DNA from: Phycisphaerales bacterium
Lineage (GTDB): Bacteria > Planctomycetota > Phycisphaerae > Phycisphaerales > UBA1924
Direction of reading: 5' to 3'
DNA: 64,000 nucleotides
Assembly: GCA_023382935.1 (NCBI GenBank)
Contig: JAHDXL010000003.1
Coordinates: forward strand, 1 to 64,000
A model generated the notes under the pieces. It was not told where the DNA came from. It ran no database searches and saw only the letters and a list, made by a program, of their open reading frames with translations. The position numbers and the translations under genes are program-made. Shown here one piece after another: positions 25,592-35,407 of the stretch. Every line of letters begins with the position of its first letter. Position 1 is the first letter of the stretch.

Positions 25592-28354
25592 TCAGCACGT
25601 CACCACCCCCCGCAGCGCTTCCGGCGCCAGCGTGCGCGAGGGCGACTCCTCCCCTGAATCCAGCCACGCCAGGGTTTCACTTAGCAGCAGCCGACCCGGC
25701 TCGTCGTGCAGATCCAGGCAGCACACCGCCAGCACCCCCTTGCCCACCCGGGCGGCCGACAGTGCGTCATATTGCGGCACGCGGTTGACCATGTCGTGCG
25801 TATACAGCATCCGCACGTACGGTTCCATCGCATCCGCGATGTTCAGGTCGGCCACCGGCAGCACCCGGGTCCACGTGCGCATGAGATCGTAATCGAGCAG
25901 CCCCTCCACCCAGTCGCGCCCCAGCCGCGCCAGCGGGCCCCTGGCCCGAATCCACGGCACCTGCCCGAACCCGGTCACAAACTTGGTCGGCAACCCATCC
26001 TTCACCTTGCTCGGCAGGTGCAGCACGCGCCCGCCGTTCTCCAGCCAGCGCAGCACCGACCCGGTCAGGCGATGAGTCACCAGCACCCGCGTGCCGCGCT
26101 CCGGCTCGCCCTCGCCCCACCACTGCGCCGCGCTCGGCAGCAGCGACGACGGGTCGGGGTACCGCGGCTTCCACGACTCGTTCGGCAGCCCCCAGCCGCT
26201 CGAATACTTCAACTCCTCGAACGCCAGCGCCTGCTCTGCTGCCGTGAACTCGTTGCCGCCCAGGCACGCCACCTCGCGCGGCGCGGGCACGCCCTGCGGC
26301 AGCACCCAGATCGTCCAGGCGTTGCTCACGTCACCGATTTGGGCACGCACCCGCATCGCCGTCGGCCTGCGCACCGCGGGCAGGTCCAGTTCACCCGGGA
26401 AGAATCGCACCTGCCCCCTGGCTGCGGCGATCTCGATCCGCCGTGAGGCCGCCGGCACGCCGTCCATCGACACGCCCAGTTCCACCGCGCCCGACAGGTC
26501 GCTCGCCCCGTAGTTCGACACGCCGATCTCGATCGCCAGTCGCCGACCGCCCGTGAATCCGCGCCGTTCCTCAGGCGTGCGCAGCAGGAGCACGGCCTCG
26601 CCCATCCACGCCCGCATCGACGCCCCGTCAAACTTCCACTCGTCAAAATCATTCATGATCCCGCATGGGCACAGCGGCACGTCGCGCATCCCGTTGGCCA
26701 CCAGCCCGGCGTTGCGCTGATACCCCCGCACCAGTTCGGTCTGGAACTTCCGCCCCGCCTCGTTGTAGCGAATCCCGATCTCGCGGATCGCCCGGCTCGC
26801 GCCCGCGCCATCCAGCGCGTCGATCGACGCATTGATCTTCCGCACCGAGTCCAACCCCGGCGGCATCCACCAAGGCTTGACGCCCAGCGCGTCGTATCGC
26901 TCGACGTCTGGCCAGGAAACATACATCACGCTCTCGCCCATCACCATCGGCTTGGGTTCGCGCTCGGCCAGCGCCGCGTCAAGATCACGCAGGTAGGCCA
27001 CCCACCGCCCCGACCCCTCATACGTGTGTTCGTCATACAGGTCCGTCTTGCTCAGGTCGGTCCAGGCCAGAAAGGCCGTCTGGATCTGCACCAGACGATC
27101 CGACAGCAGGTACTTGGCCTGCTCCCACCACCACGCGCCCAGCCTCGGATTGAATTCCTCGTGCTCGCATGACCCGCTCACGATCGCCACGGACGGGTGA
27201 TTCCGGTCGCGACGGAAGAAACTCACAAACTGCTTTTTGTACTCTTCCACCCGCGCGTCGGACATGTCCGACTTCCACACCGGGTGCTCCTGCCACACCA
27301 GCATCCCCATCTCGTCGGCCACGTCGTAAAACCACTTCGGCGGATACCACATGCACACGCACACGCAGTTGAACCCGCGCTCGCGCAGCCCCGCGAACCG
27401 CCGCTGCAACTCCGCGCGCGTCGGCGCAGGCGCGATGTGCCCCGGCTCGTGCCCCCAGTCAAGAATGCCCGAAATGAAGATCGGCCTCCCGTTGAGCAGG
27501 ATGCGCTGCCCGTCGCCCGACACCTCCACGCGCCGGAAGCCGAATCGCTCGCACAACTCCTGCGAAACCCCCGCCTGCACGCGCAACTTTGCCCTCGCCC
27601 GGTACAGAACCGGGCTCTCGAGGCTCCACGCCCGCACCGGCTCAACCTTGAGCACGATCGCCCGCGACACGTAGTCCGGCTCGATCTCCACCGACGCGTG
27701 GGCCACCTGTACCCCATCCGGATCCTCGATCAGCACCTCGAGCCACCCGCCCGCGTGCCCCGGCTCCAGTTCGACCTCGACCCGAACCTCACCGGTGCGC
27801 ACGTCAGCGCTCACCCACAAGCCATCCGTGCGCGCACACAGGGCGCCGGTGCGCTCCAGGCGCACGTCCAGCCACACCCCGGCCGCCTGCATGCTCAGCA
27901 CGTCGTGAAAGCCCTTGGTGATGTGCCCACCCTGCTGCGGGTGCCCGTTCACCTCCTTCACAGGCCCCGGCCGAACACGATCGACGCGCAGCATGATGTC
28001 CAGTTCAACCGAGCCGCCGACCGCCCCGGTCAGTTCCAACCCGAACGGCGCCCAGTTGCCCGAGTGCTCCCCCACTTCGACGCCATTGACCCACGCCCGG
28101 CAGTCCGTAGCCACCGACTCGAACCGCAGCCACAGGCGCTCACCCGCCCCAAGTGGACGTTCCAGCCGCTCACGACGCCGATACCACACCACGTCGGGAC
28201 CGGAATCGGGGATGACGTGCTGCCAGGCCGCGGGGATCTCCTGCGTCACCGTGCCGCTTGTCGGAAACTTCTCAAACCAGCCGCCATCGATGCCGCGATT
28301 GCCAGGATCGGGGGCCAGGGTCCATGTGCCGTTCAGCGAGAGTGTCTCGTGCAT
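25592..28354 (-). CDS. Glycoside hydrolase family 2 enzyme
   Basis: A 920-residue GH2-type protein without a signal peptide. Domain order is a sugar-binding jelly-roll (about 1-175, with L-N-G-T-W-T-L at the start), an immunoglobulin-like domain (about 180-285) and the TIM barrel (about 290-600), then C-terminal beta domains. The acid/base Glu is probably in S-G-S-C-E-H-E, where the usual N-E is C-E. The nucleophile Glu is probably in M-V-M-G-E-S. The form is closest to beta-mannosidase or beta-glucuronidase branches; the sugar cannot be read. TACGCT ends six bases before the ATG at 28354. It is not in an operon. Confidence 0.88.
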   Translation of the reverse strand: MHETLSLNGTWTLAPDPGNRGIDGGWFEKFPTSGTVTQEIPAAWQHVIPDSGPDVVWYRRRERLERPLGAGERLWLRFESVATDCRAWVNGVEVGEHSGNWAPFGLELTGAVGGSVELDIMLRVDRVRPGPVKEVNGHPQQGGHITKGFHDVLSMQAAGVWLDVRLERTGALCARTDGLWVSADVRTGEVRVEVELEPGHAGGWLEVLIEDPDGVQVAHASVEIEPDYVSRAIVLKVEPVRAWSLESPVLYRARAKLRVQAGVSQELCERFGFRRVEVSGDGQRILLNGRPIFISGILDWGHEPGHIAPAPTRAELQRRFAGLRERGFNCVCVCMWYPPKWFYDVADEMGMLVWQEHPVWKSDMSDARVEEYKKQFVSFFRRDRNHPSVAIVSGSCEHEEFNPRLGAWWWEQAKYLLSDRLVQIQTAFLAWTDLSKTDLYDEHTYEGSGRWVAYLRDLDAALAEREPKPMVMGESVMYVSWPDVERYDALGVKPWWMPPGLDSVRKINASIDALDGAGASRAIREIGIRYNEAGRKFQTELVRGYQRNAGLVANGMRDVPLCPCGIMNDFDEWKFDGASMRAWMGEAVLLLRTPEERRGFTGGRRLAIEIGVSNYGASDLSGAVELGVSMDGVPAASRRIEIAAARGQVRFFPGELDLPAVRRPTAMRVRAQIGDVSNAWTIWVLPQGVPAPREVACLGGNEFTAAEQALAFEELKYSSGWGLPNESWKPRYPDPSSLLPSAAQWWGEGEPERGTRVLVTHRLTGSVLRWLENGGRVLHLPSKVKDGLPTKFVTGFGQVPWIRARGPLARLGRDWVEGLLDYDLMRTWTRVLPVADLNIADAMEPYVRMLYTHDMVNRVPQYDALSAARVGKGVLAVCCLDLHDEPGRLLLSETLAWLDSGEESPSRTLAPEALRGVVTC

Positions 28355-28415
28355 GCGCGCAGCGTAGACCGCACCCGGTTCGGGGAACAGGACGCCCACT
28401 CTGTCCCGATGCGAT

Positions 28416-28724
28416 TCAGGCGCGGACGCCGGCGGCTGGGCCCTTCCTCGACAGGGGGACGAGGCGGAGTTCACCGGCGGCACGGGCGGCCTCGAACATG
28501 CGGCGCGTCAGCAGATACTGCCTTTTTGCGTAGACCTTGGTCCGCCACAGCAGGTAGGGGACCACCAGCCCCAGCATCCCAAGCCAAACCACGAAGAGCA
28601 CGGTCAACAGCAGGCCCAGCGCCTGGGCCAGGCCAGCAAGCCCTTCCATGCCCTCCAGCCCGCCCAGCCCGTGTGCCCCCGTTCCCAGTGCAGCCAATCC
28701 GCCGGCGATGCTGTTGAGCAACAT
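28416..28724 (-). CDS. Small membrane protein downstream of glnS
   Basis: A 102-residue protein. A Gly/Leu-rich stretch (about 7-35) and a strong membrane helix (about 37-60) are followed by a basic tail. No family recognised. The ATG at 28724 is preferred: CCGGAGG, eight bases upstream, is a good ribosome site and forms the 3' arm of a hairpin. An ATG at 28781 would add 19 residues but would put that hairpin inside the coding region. Confidence 0.6.
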   Translation of the reverse strand: MLLNSIAGGLAALGTGAHGLGGLEGMEGLAGLAQALGLLLTVLFVVWLGMLGLVVPYLLWRTKVYAKRQYLLTRRMFEAARAAGELRLVPLSRKGPAAGVRA

Positions 28725-28753
28725 GAAGAAAGCCTCCGGTGTGCTCCGGAGGC
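28725..28753 (-). terminator. Hairpin after glnS, overlapping the next gene's ribosome site
   Basis: A perfect 9-bp inverted repeat (28731-28739 with 28745-28753, loop of five) is followed on the minus strand by TTTCTTC. It can end the glnS transcript. Its second arm contains CCGGAGG, the ribosome site for the small membrane gene, so it could also limit that gene's translation. Confidence 0.55.
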
Positions 28754-28799
28754 TATCGGTCATTCGGCTCGGCAGGTCCATGGAAAGTGTCGCGCCCGC

Positions 28800-30632
28800 T
28801 TACCCGTTGTCCTTGCCCTGCTCCCTGGCCCACGAGTCTTTGAGCGTGACCGTGCGATTGAACACCGGCCTCCCAGGCGTGGAGTCGGCATCGACGCAGT
28901 AGTACCCGAGGCGCTCGAACTGGAAGCGCCGGATGCCATCGCTCCACTTCGGTTCGTCGGGCAGCGTCGCCGCCAGTCCCTTCTCCAGTTTGCATCCCGT
29001 CAGCACGCGCAGCGAGTCGGGGTTGAGGTCGTCGAGATGGTTGTCGGTCGCGCGCCCGGGCTTGTCGGTCTTGTAGAGCCGATCGAACAGACGCACCTCG
29101 GCGTCGATACACTCGGCCGCGCTGACCCAGTGCAGCGTGCCCTTGACCTTGCGCACGTTGCCCTGCGCGTCGGGCGGTGGGCTTTCGCCCCCGCGCGTGT
29201 GCGGGTCATAGGTGCACTTCAGTTCGACCACTTCGCCCGCGGCGTTCTTCACCACCTCGTGACAGGTGATCCAGTAGCCGCAGCGCAGGCGCACCTCGCG
29301 CCCCGGCCCGAGGCGAAAGAACTTCTTGGGCGGATCTTCCATGAAGTCCTCGCGCTCGATGAACAACTCGCGCCCGAAGGCGACCTGGCGCGACCCGGCG
29401 GCCGGGTCTTCGGGATTGTTGATCACGTCGACGTGCTCGATGCGGTTCGGATCACCGCCGTCACCCCAGTTGGTGATCGTCACCTTGAGCGGATCGAGAA
29501 CCGCCATGCGGCGTGGAGCAACCTTGTTGAGGTGATCGCGCACCGCACGCTCGAGCCACCCGATGTCGTGGACGGCGTTGAACTTGGTCACACCCGTCTC
29601 GGCGGCAAAGGCCCGCAGCGACTCGGGCGTATACCCGCGCCGACGCAGCCCGCTGAGCGTCGGCATGCGCGGATCGTCCCATCCGCGCACATGCTTCTCC
29701 TCGACCAACTGGCGCAGTTTGCGCTTGCTGGTGATGATGTAACTCGGGTTCAGGCGCGCGAACTCGATCTGCTGTGGATGGTGGATCTTCTCGCCCCACG
29801 GGCTGCCCGGCCCGCGACCCTCGTTGATCGCGTCGATGAACCAGTCGTACAGCGGGCGGTGGATCTCGAACTCGAGCGTGCAGATCGAGTGCGTGATGCC
29901 CTCGATCGAGTCTTCCAGTCCGTGCGCCCAGTCGTACATCGGGTAGACGTGCCAAGCGTCGCCGGTGCGGTGATGCCGTGCATTGACGATGCGATACATC
30001 ACCGGGTCGCGCAGGTTCATGTTGGCGCTGCCCATGTCGATCTTGGCACGAAGGACCATGCTCCCGTCGGCGTGCCTGCCGTGGACCATCTCCTCGAACC
30101 GGCGCAAACTTTCTTCGATCGGCCGGTCGCGGAAGGGGCTCGGCGTGCCCGGGCGGGTCAGGTCGCCGCGGGTGGCGCGGATCTGCTCGGCCGACTGCTC
30201 ATCGACATAGGCCTTGCCCTTCTTGATCAACTCGACCGCCCAATCGTGCATCTGCCCGAAGTAGTCGGAGGCAAACAGGACGCCGGCCTTCGGGTCGTCC
30301 TCTCGCGCCCCGGGCCAGGTAAACCCCAGCCAACGCACATTCTCGATGATCGAGCGGACGTACTCTTCCTCCTCCTTCTCCGGATTGGTGTCGTCGAAGC
30401 GAAGCCGGCACGTCCCGCCATAGCGTTCGGCCAGCCCGAAGTTCAGGCAGATCGACTTGGCGTGCCCGATGTGCAGGTACCCGTTCGGCTCGGGCGGGAA
30501 TCGGGTGCGGACGATGGTGTAGTCGCCCGCCGGCCCCCACTTTCCGCCGGCGACGTCGGCGTCGATGATGTCGGTGATGAAATGCCGCGGCTCGGCGCCG
30601 GGAACGACTTTGGCAGAACTCGTTTCAGACAT
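28800..30632 (-). CDS. glnS: Glutaminyl-tRNA synthetase
   Basis: A 610-residue class Ib synthetase charging tRNA-Gln with glutamine. It has F-P-P-E-P-N-G-Y-L-H-I-G-H-A-K (HIGH motif, about 46-60), the paired F-D-D-T-N-P-E-K-E-E, and V-M-S-K-R-type S-K-R-K-L. The C-terminal two-barrel anticodon domain is complete. The full length is somewhat above the E. coli enzyme (about 554). Having GlnRS implies direct charging rather than transamidation for tRNA-Gln. GGAG precedes the ATG at 30632. It follows gltX on the same strand after a 148-base spacer. Confidence 0.96.
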   Translation of the reverse strand: MSETSSAKVVPGAEPRHFITDIIDADVAGGKWGPAGDYTIVRTRFPPEPNGYLHIGHAKSICLNFGLAERYGGTCRLRFDDTNPEKEEEEYVRSIIENVRWLGFTWPGAREDDPKAGVLFASDYFGQMHDWAVELIKKGKAYVDEQSAEQIRATRGDLTRPGTPSPFRDRPIEESLRRFEEMVHGRHADGSMVLRAKIDMGSANMNLRDPVMYRIVNARHHRTGDAWHVYPMYDWAHGLEDSIEGITHSICTLEFEIHRPLYDWFIDAINEGRGPGSPWGEKIHHPQQIEFARLNPSYIITSKRKLRQLVEEKHVRGWDDPRMPTLSGLRRRGYTPESLRAFAAETGVTKFNAVHDIGWLERAVRDHLNKVAPRRMAVLDPLKVTITNWGDGGDPNRIEHVDVINNPEDPAAGSRQVAFGRELFIEREDFMEDPPKKFFRLGPGREVRLRCGYWITCHEVVKNAAGEVVELKCTYDPHTRGGESPPPDAQGNVRKVKGTLHWVSAAECIDAEVRLFDRLYKTDKPGRATDNHLDDLNPDSLRVLTGCKLEKGLAATLPDEPKWSDGIRRFQFERLGYYCVDADSTPGRPVFNRTVTLKDSWAREQGKDNG

Positions 30633-30780
30633 GGTTGCTCCGGGCCAATCGTAGATCAGCGGGGCCTGTTTCCAACCGCCTGCGCGCAGGCGAGGGGGAC
30701 GTGAGCGACCCGGGGTACGGGCTTCTGCCACGGGCGCCATGCACGACCCTCTCCAACACGAGAAGGATGAGGTGGCCAGT

Positions 30781-32583
30781 TCAGATGACGCTCCCCCGAC
30801 ATTCCATCAGGCATCGCTCCACGCGCCTCAGCGTGCCTTCCCTGCCAATCAGGGCCAGCGTCTCGCCCAACCCCGGGCTGACGCTCCCCCCGGTCACCGC
30901 CACCCGCAGCGGCTGCGCGACCTTGCCCATGCCCAGCCCCCGATCCGTGGCGAAGGCGTGCAGAGCGGCGTCGATCGCCTCGGGTGCCCACGGGTCGACA
31001 CTCGCCAGCACCTTGCCAGCCCCTTCCAGTACCACCAACCCCGACGGCTCACCCTTGTGCAGCACCTTGCCGACGGCCTTGTCATCAAAGACAACTGCGT
31101 CGTCGGGCACGAGTGCAAAGCCGATCGCTTCGCGTGCATCGCTCAGCGTCTTCGTCCGAGGCCGCGCGGCCCGGGAGGCTACCTGCCACCTTGCCGCGTC
31201 GGCCCGCGCCCACGTCGCCAGTTGCTCGTCGAACCGCTCCGCCCAGCCAAGCCACAGGCCGGCGAACCGCTCATCCGTCAGCCCGTGCTGGATCGTGTCA
31301 GCGTTGAAGGCCAGCAGTTTCTCGCGGTCAAACTTCGAGTTGGTCTTCCCGATGCGATCCGTGTCAAACCTTGACGCCAGAAACGCCTGATCGAATCGCT
31401 CCAGGTCCGTGCCGTCGGCGTTCCTTTCTCCCGGGTTCCAGCCCAGCAGGGCGATGAAGTTGCACAGCACTTCCGGCAGATAGCCTGCCGCCCGGAAGTC
31501 CTCCACGTCGATCTCGGGCAGTTTCAGTCCCAGCGCCGCCGCAACCGCCCCCACCTGCTCGCGCCCCAACTGACGCTGCTTGTCCTTCAGCCAGACTTGC
31601 AGATCGGCGTCGGACAGCGACTGAAGGACCGCTCTCTCACGCTGGCGGCCCGTCGAATGCAGTCGCTCGACCAGACCCGCGACGCTTTCGATGCCCGCGT
31701 CGCGCACCGCCTTTTTTGCGGCCTTGTCCTTGTCCCGCTTGCTCATCTTCGTCGCGTCCAGATTGAAGATCAGCGGCATGTGCGCGTAGAACGGCGTGCG
31801 AAAGCCCAGCGCACGCTGCAGCGCGATGTGACGCGGCGTGTTGTTCAGGTGCTCCTGCCCCCGCAAGACGTGCGTGACGCCCATCAACTCGTCATCAACC
31901 ACCACCGCGAAGTGATACGTCGGAAACCCGTCGGCCTTGCGGATCACGAAGTCGTCCAGTTCCTCGGCCGGGAAGGTCACGTCGCCGAGCACACGGTCAT
32001 GCACAGTGATCGCTTGGCCTGGCATCTTCAACCGCAGCACGTGCGCCTCGCCGCGGCGCACCCGAGCCAGCGCCGCCGCGTGGTCATAGTCACCCCGCTG
32101 GCGATAGATGAACGTCTTCTTTTCGGCCTCGGCCGCCTTTCGCATGGCGCCGAGTTCCTCGGGCGTCTCGAAGGCGGGGTAGGCCAGCCCTGCCTCAAGC
32201 AGGCGGACGAACTCGCGCTCGTAGATGTCACGCCGTTGGCTCTGGTAGTAGGGCCCCACGCCTCGAGCATCGCCACCGTATTGGGCAGGTCGGCGCGACG
32301 AGCCGACAGCCTGGCCGCCGCTGCACACGTTCGGATCGGAAGGTCCATCGACCCAGAGAGGCCCGTCATCCCACCCGATGCCCAGCCAGGCGAGGTCTTC
32401 GAGGATGCCCCGGGCCGCGTCTTCGCTGGAGCGGGCCTGGTCGGTGTCCTCAATGCGGAGGAGAAATCGCCCGGCGTGCCTGCGGGCAAAGGCCCAGCAG
32501 AACAGGGCCGTGCGAGCCCCGCCAATGTGCAGGTGCCCGGTGGGGGAGGGGGCAAAGCGCGTGATAACGGGTCGATCGTGCAT
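30781..32583 (-). CDS. gltX: Glutamyl-tRNA synthetase with lineage inserts
   Basis: A 600-residue GluRS; E. coli's is about 470. Core motifs: F-A-P-S-P-T-G-H-L-H-I-G (HIGH), R-I-E-D-T-D, and K-M-S-K-R (KMSKS). Two inserts explain the length: about 25 residues before G-P-Y-Y-Q-S-Q-R, and about 60 residues between K-M-S-K-R and the D-F-R-A-A-G-Y-L-P-E-V-L segment, containing L-S-D-A-D-L-Q-V-W-L. I recall the second insert in other planctomycetes. No Shine-Dalgarno; TACCCT lies eight bases before the ATG. glnS follows on the same strand. Confidence 0.95.
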   Translation of the reverse strand: MHDRPVITRFAPSPTGHLHIGGARTALFCWAFARRHAGRFLLRIEDTDQARSSEDAARGILEDLAWLGIGWDDGPLWVDGPSDPNVCSGGQAVGSSRRPAQYGGDARGVGPYYQSQRRDIYEREFVRLLEAGLAYPAFETPEELGAMRKAAEAEKKTFIYRQRGDYDHAAALARVRRGEAHVLRLKMPGQAITVHDRVLGDVTFPAEELDDFVIRKADGFPTYHFAVVVDDELMGVTHVLRGQEHLNNTPRHIALQRALGFRTPFYAHMPLIFNLDATKMSKRDKDKAAKKAVRDAGIESVAGLVERLHSTGRQRERAVLQSLSDADLQVWLKDKQRQLGREQVGAVAAALGLKLPEIDVEDFRAAGYLPEVLCNFIALLGWNPGERNADGTDLERFDQAFLASRFDTDRIGKTNSKFDREKLLAFNADTIQHGLTDERFAGLWLGWAERFDEQLATWARADAARWQVASRAARPRTKTLSDAREAIGFALVPDDAVVFDDKAVGKVLHKGEPSGLVVLEGAGKVLASVDPWAPEAIDAALHAFATDRGLGMGKVAQPLRVAVTGGSVSPGLGETLALIGREGTLRRVERCLMECRGSVI

Positions 32584-32792
32584 GGGAGGAAAGGGTAGCC
32601 CGACCCGGCCCGGTACCGACCCGACCAAGGGTGGACGGTGACGAATCGAACCCTTGGCTCTCTCCTCGCGGAACGCTTACAATCGCCAATCGGTCCCTTG
32701 CCCATCACGGGCAGAGGCAACAACGCGGCTTGGGCTGCCCTTCGGGAAGGCTGGGCAGTTCACAGACTTCCGACTCGAAGGGAGGCTTCCGT

Positions 32793-34862
32793 ATGGCTGT
32801 ACGCAATCCTGCCGACATCCGCAACGTGGCACTGGTCGGACACGCCGGATGCGGCAAGACGACCTTGGCCGAACGCCTGCTGTTCGCCACCGGCACCATC
32901 CAGCGCATGGGAACGGTCGAGGAGGGCAACACGGTCAGCGACTTCACTGACGACGAGAAGAAGCACAAGCACTCCCTCCGCCCTTCCATGCTTCACTTCG
33001 AACACGAAGGACACATGATCAATCTGATCGACGCACCGGGAATGCCCGACTTTCTGGGGCACGCCATCAGCGTTTTCCCGGCCGTCGAAACCGTCGCCGT
33101 CGTGGTCGACGCGCACAAGGGCGTGGACACGGTGACGCGGCGCATGATGACCATCGCGGCCGAACGCAAACTCCCGCGCATGCTCGTCATCAACAAGATC
33201 GATGAATCCAACGCGGAGATCGAGCAACTGGTCGAGAACATCCGCGAGGAGTTCGGGCCTGAATGTCTGCCGATCAACCTGCCTCTGACCGACCGGTCTG
33301 ACGTGATCAGCGTCTTCGATGAGGAAGGCTCGGGCCAGACGCTGTTCTCCAGCGCCGAGGAGGCGCACCAGAAGATCGTCGAGCAGATCGTCGAGATGCA
33401 GGACGACCTGATGAACCAGTACCTCGAGGACGGCGACGACCACAACCTTGACAAGCAGAAACTGCACGACGCCTTCGAGGCCGCACTGCGCGAGGCCCAC
33501 CTCGTGCCAATGTGCTTCTGCTCGGCCAAGACCGGCGCCGGCATCAAGACCCTGCTGCACGTCTTCGCCAGCCTGCTGCCCAACCCGCTGGAGGGCAACC
33601 CCCGTCCGTTCATGAAGCGCAAGGGTGATGATGGCGAAGAAGTCGAGTATCACGCGATTCCCGACGCCTCCAAGCCCCTCATCGCCAACGTCTTCAAGGT
33701 GACCACCGACCCGTTCGTCGGCAAACTCGGCGTCTTCCGTGTCCATCAGGGCTCGATCCACGCCAAGAGCGAAGTGCTGGTGGGCGACCAGAAAAAGCCC
33801 ATCCGCATCGGGCATCTCATCAAGCGCCAGGGCAAGGACTCGCTGGAGGTTGAGGAGATCGGGCCCGGCGACATCGGGGCCGTGTCCAAGATCGACGAGG
33901 TCTTCTATGACGCGGTGCTGCACGAGGGGCACGACCTCGACTCATTGCACATCCGCGCCCTTCCCCTGCCCCGTCCGATGTACGGGCTGGCGCTGGACCT
34001 CAAGAACCACGCCGACGAGACCAAGTTCTCCAGCGCCATCCAGAAGATCATCTCTGAGGATCCCTGCCTGGTGCTCGAACGCATCGCCGCAACCAAGCAG
34101 ACCGTGCTGCGGGGACTGGGCGAACTGCACTTGCGCGTGGTCGTCGAGCGCATGAAAGAGCAGTTCGGCATCGAACTGGAAACCAGTCCCCCCAAGATTG
34201 CCTACAAGGAAACCATCACCGCCCGGGCCGAGGGGCATCACCGGCACAAGAAGCAGACCGGCGGCGCCGGGCAGTTCGGCGAGGTCTACCTGCGCGTCGA
34301 GCCCCTGCCGCAGGACCACGAGACCGGTTTCGAGTTTGTCAACGCCACCGTCGGCGGCTCGATTCCCAAGGGCTTCATGCCGGCCATCGAGAAGGGTGTC
34401 CGACAGGTGCTGGCCGACGGCGCCATCGCCGGGTATCCGTTTACCGGCGTGCGCGTCGAGGTCTACGACGGCAAGCACCACCCCGTCGACTCGAAGGAAA
34501 TCGCCTTCGTGACCGCCGGTCGCAAGGCCTTCATCGATGCGGTCAAGAAGGCCAAGCCCGTGCTCCTTGAACCCATCGTCACCCTCGAAGTCACCTGTCC
34601 TTCCGACTACATGGGCGACATCGCCGGCGACCTGTCCACCAAGCGCGGGCGCGTACAGGACACGCGCATGCTTGCCGGCGGCATCTGCACCGTCGTCGCC
34701 CAGGCCCCGCTCTCCGAACTCCAGAACTACTCCACCGAACTCAAGAGCATCACCGGAGGCTCGGGCTCCTACAGCATGGAATACAGCCACGACGAGAACA
34801 CTCCGCCCCACATCCAGCAGGAAGTGGTCGCCGCCTTCGCCGGACACAAGGAAGAAGACTGA
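32793..34862 (+). CDS. Elongation factor G-like GTPase (EF-G2/FusA2 type)
   Basis: A 689-residue translational GTPase with EF-G domain order. The G1 loop is G-H-A-G-C-G-K-T-T instead of A-H-I-D-A-G-K-T-T. The switch region reads G-T-V-E-E-G-N-T-V-S-D-F. G3 is D-A-P-G and G4 N-K-I-D. Domain IV/V signatures are present (T-G-G-A-G-Q-F-G-E-V, G-D-L-S-T-K-R-G-R). This loop pattern marks the FusA2-like paralogues, whose role differs from canonical translocation and is poorly known. A canonical EF-G is expected elsewhere in the genome. GGGAGG precedes the ATG at 32793; a strong terminator follows. Confidence 0.9.
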   Translation: MAVRNPADIRNVALVGHAGCGKTTLAERLLFATGTIQRMGTVEEGNTVSDFTDDEKKHKHSLRPSMLHFEHEGHMINLIDAPGMPDFLGHAISVFPAVETVAVVVDAHKGVDTVTRRMMTIAAERKLPRMLVINKIDESNAEIEQLVENIREEFGPECLPINLPLTDRSDVISVFDEEGSGQTLFSSAEEAHQKIVEQIVEMQDDLMNQYLEDGDDHNLDKQKLHDAFEAALREAHLVPMCFCSAKTGAGIKTLLHVFASLLPNPLEGNPRPFMKRKGDDGEEVEYHAIPDASKPLIANVFKVTTDPFVGKLGVFRVHQGSIHAKSEVLVGDQKKPIRIGHLIKRQGKDSLEVEEIGPGDIGAVSKIDEVFYDAVLHEGHDLDSLHIRALPLPRPMYGLALDLKNHADETKFSSAIQKIISEDPCLVLERIAATKQTVLRGLGELHLRVVVERMKEQFGIELETSPPKIAYKETITARAEGHHRHKKQTGGAGQFGEVYLRVEPLPQDHETGFEFVNATVGGSIPKGFMPAIEKGVRQVLADGAIAGYPFTGVRVEVYDGKHHPVDSKEIAFVTAGRKAFIDAVKKAKPVLLEPIVTLEVTCPSDYMGDIAGDLSTKRGRVQDTRMLAGGICTVVAQAPLSELQNYSTELKSITGGSGSYSMEYSHDENTPPHIQQEVVAAFAGHKEED

Positions 34863-34890
34863 TCTCGAACAAATCACTCGCCCAACGCAA

Positions 34891-34920
34891 GGGGAGGCTC
34901 TCAGCCTCCCCTTTTTGCTT
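34891..34920 (+). terminator. Rho-independent terminator after the EF-G-like gene
   Basis: A 9-bp stem GGGGAGGCT/AGCCTCCCC with a three-base loop (34891-34911) is followed by TTTTTGCTT. Confidence 0.93.
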
Positions 34921-35031
34921 GCCCGGGCTCTTCTCTCGCCGGGACCGGGCCACTCAGTCCGGAGGCATGGGTTTCAGTCTCCCCCCGCAGCGCAACACCT
35001 GCGCCGACTACTCGGACCTGCCCCTGCTCCC

Positions 35032-35061
35032 TTGACCGCACCGGCCCCCTTGCCCGATACT
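35032..35061 (+). promoter_or_regulatory. Promoter giving a probably leaderless transcript
   Basis: TTGACC (35032-35037), an 18-base spacer and GATACT (35056-35061) form a good housekeeping promoter. The ATG at 35069 starts eight bases after the -10, so transcription should begin at or next to the start codon. Confidence 0.7.
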
Positions 35062-35068
35062 GTGCGCC

Positions 35069-35371
35069 ATGAGCAGCGGCGACCCTGCCATCGCGAGCAC
35101 CATCGGTCCGGAAACCCCATCGGGCGCGGCGAGCCCCCGTTCGTCGCGCTTGGCCGGACTGATCGCCTCACGCGTGTACGCCTCGCCCGACAACTCCGCC
35201 CGCCCCCCGCGCACGATCATCGACTCGATCAACCTCGGCTCGCCCCCGACCGGCGGGGGGGCGCGTCCCGCCCATGCCGAAGCAGCCATCCCTTTCTACA
35301 CCAACCCTGCGCGGCGCAATGAAGTGGCCACGCAGATCGCGCTGGGTCGCTCGCTCGACGTCCAGGGCTGA
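35069..35371 (+). CDS. Small hypothetical protein
   Basis: A 100-residue soluble protein rich in Ala, Pro, Ser and Arg. The first 45 residues look disordered. No motif or family is recognised. Support comes from the consensus-like promoter placed directly at its ATG and from the absence of a competing frame. A short membrane anchor or signal is not seen. It converges with the lipoprotein gene. Confidence 0.55.
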   Translation: MSSGDPAIASTIGPETPSGAASPRSSRLAGLIASRVYASPDNSARPPRTIIDSINLGSPPTGGGARPAHAEAAIPFYTNPARRNEVATQIALGRSLDVQG

Positions 35372-35407
35372 GTCGTCGGCTCGCGGCGTCAGGAAAGAGT
35401 CTGCTGC

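Noticed and set aside
28671-30704. 677-residue plus-strand open frame
   Set aside because: Antisense to glnS with no recognisable domain; shadow frame.
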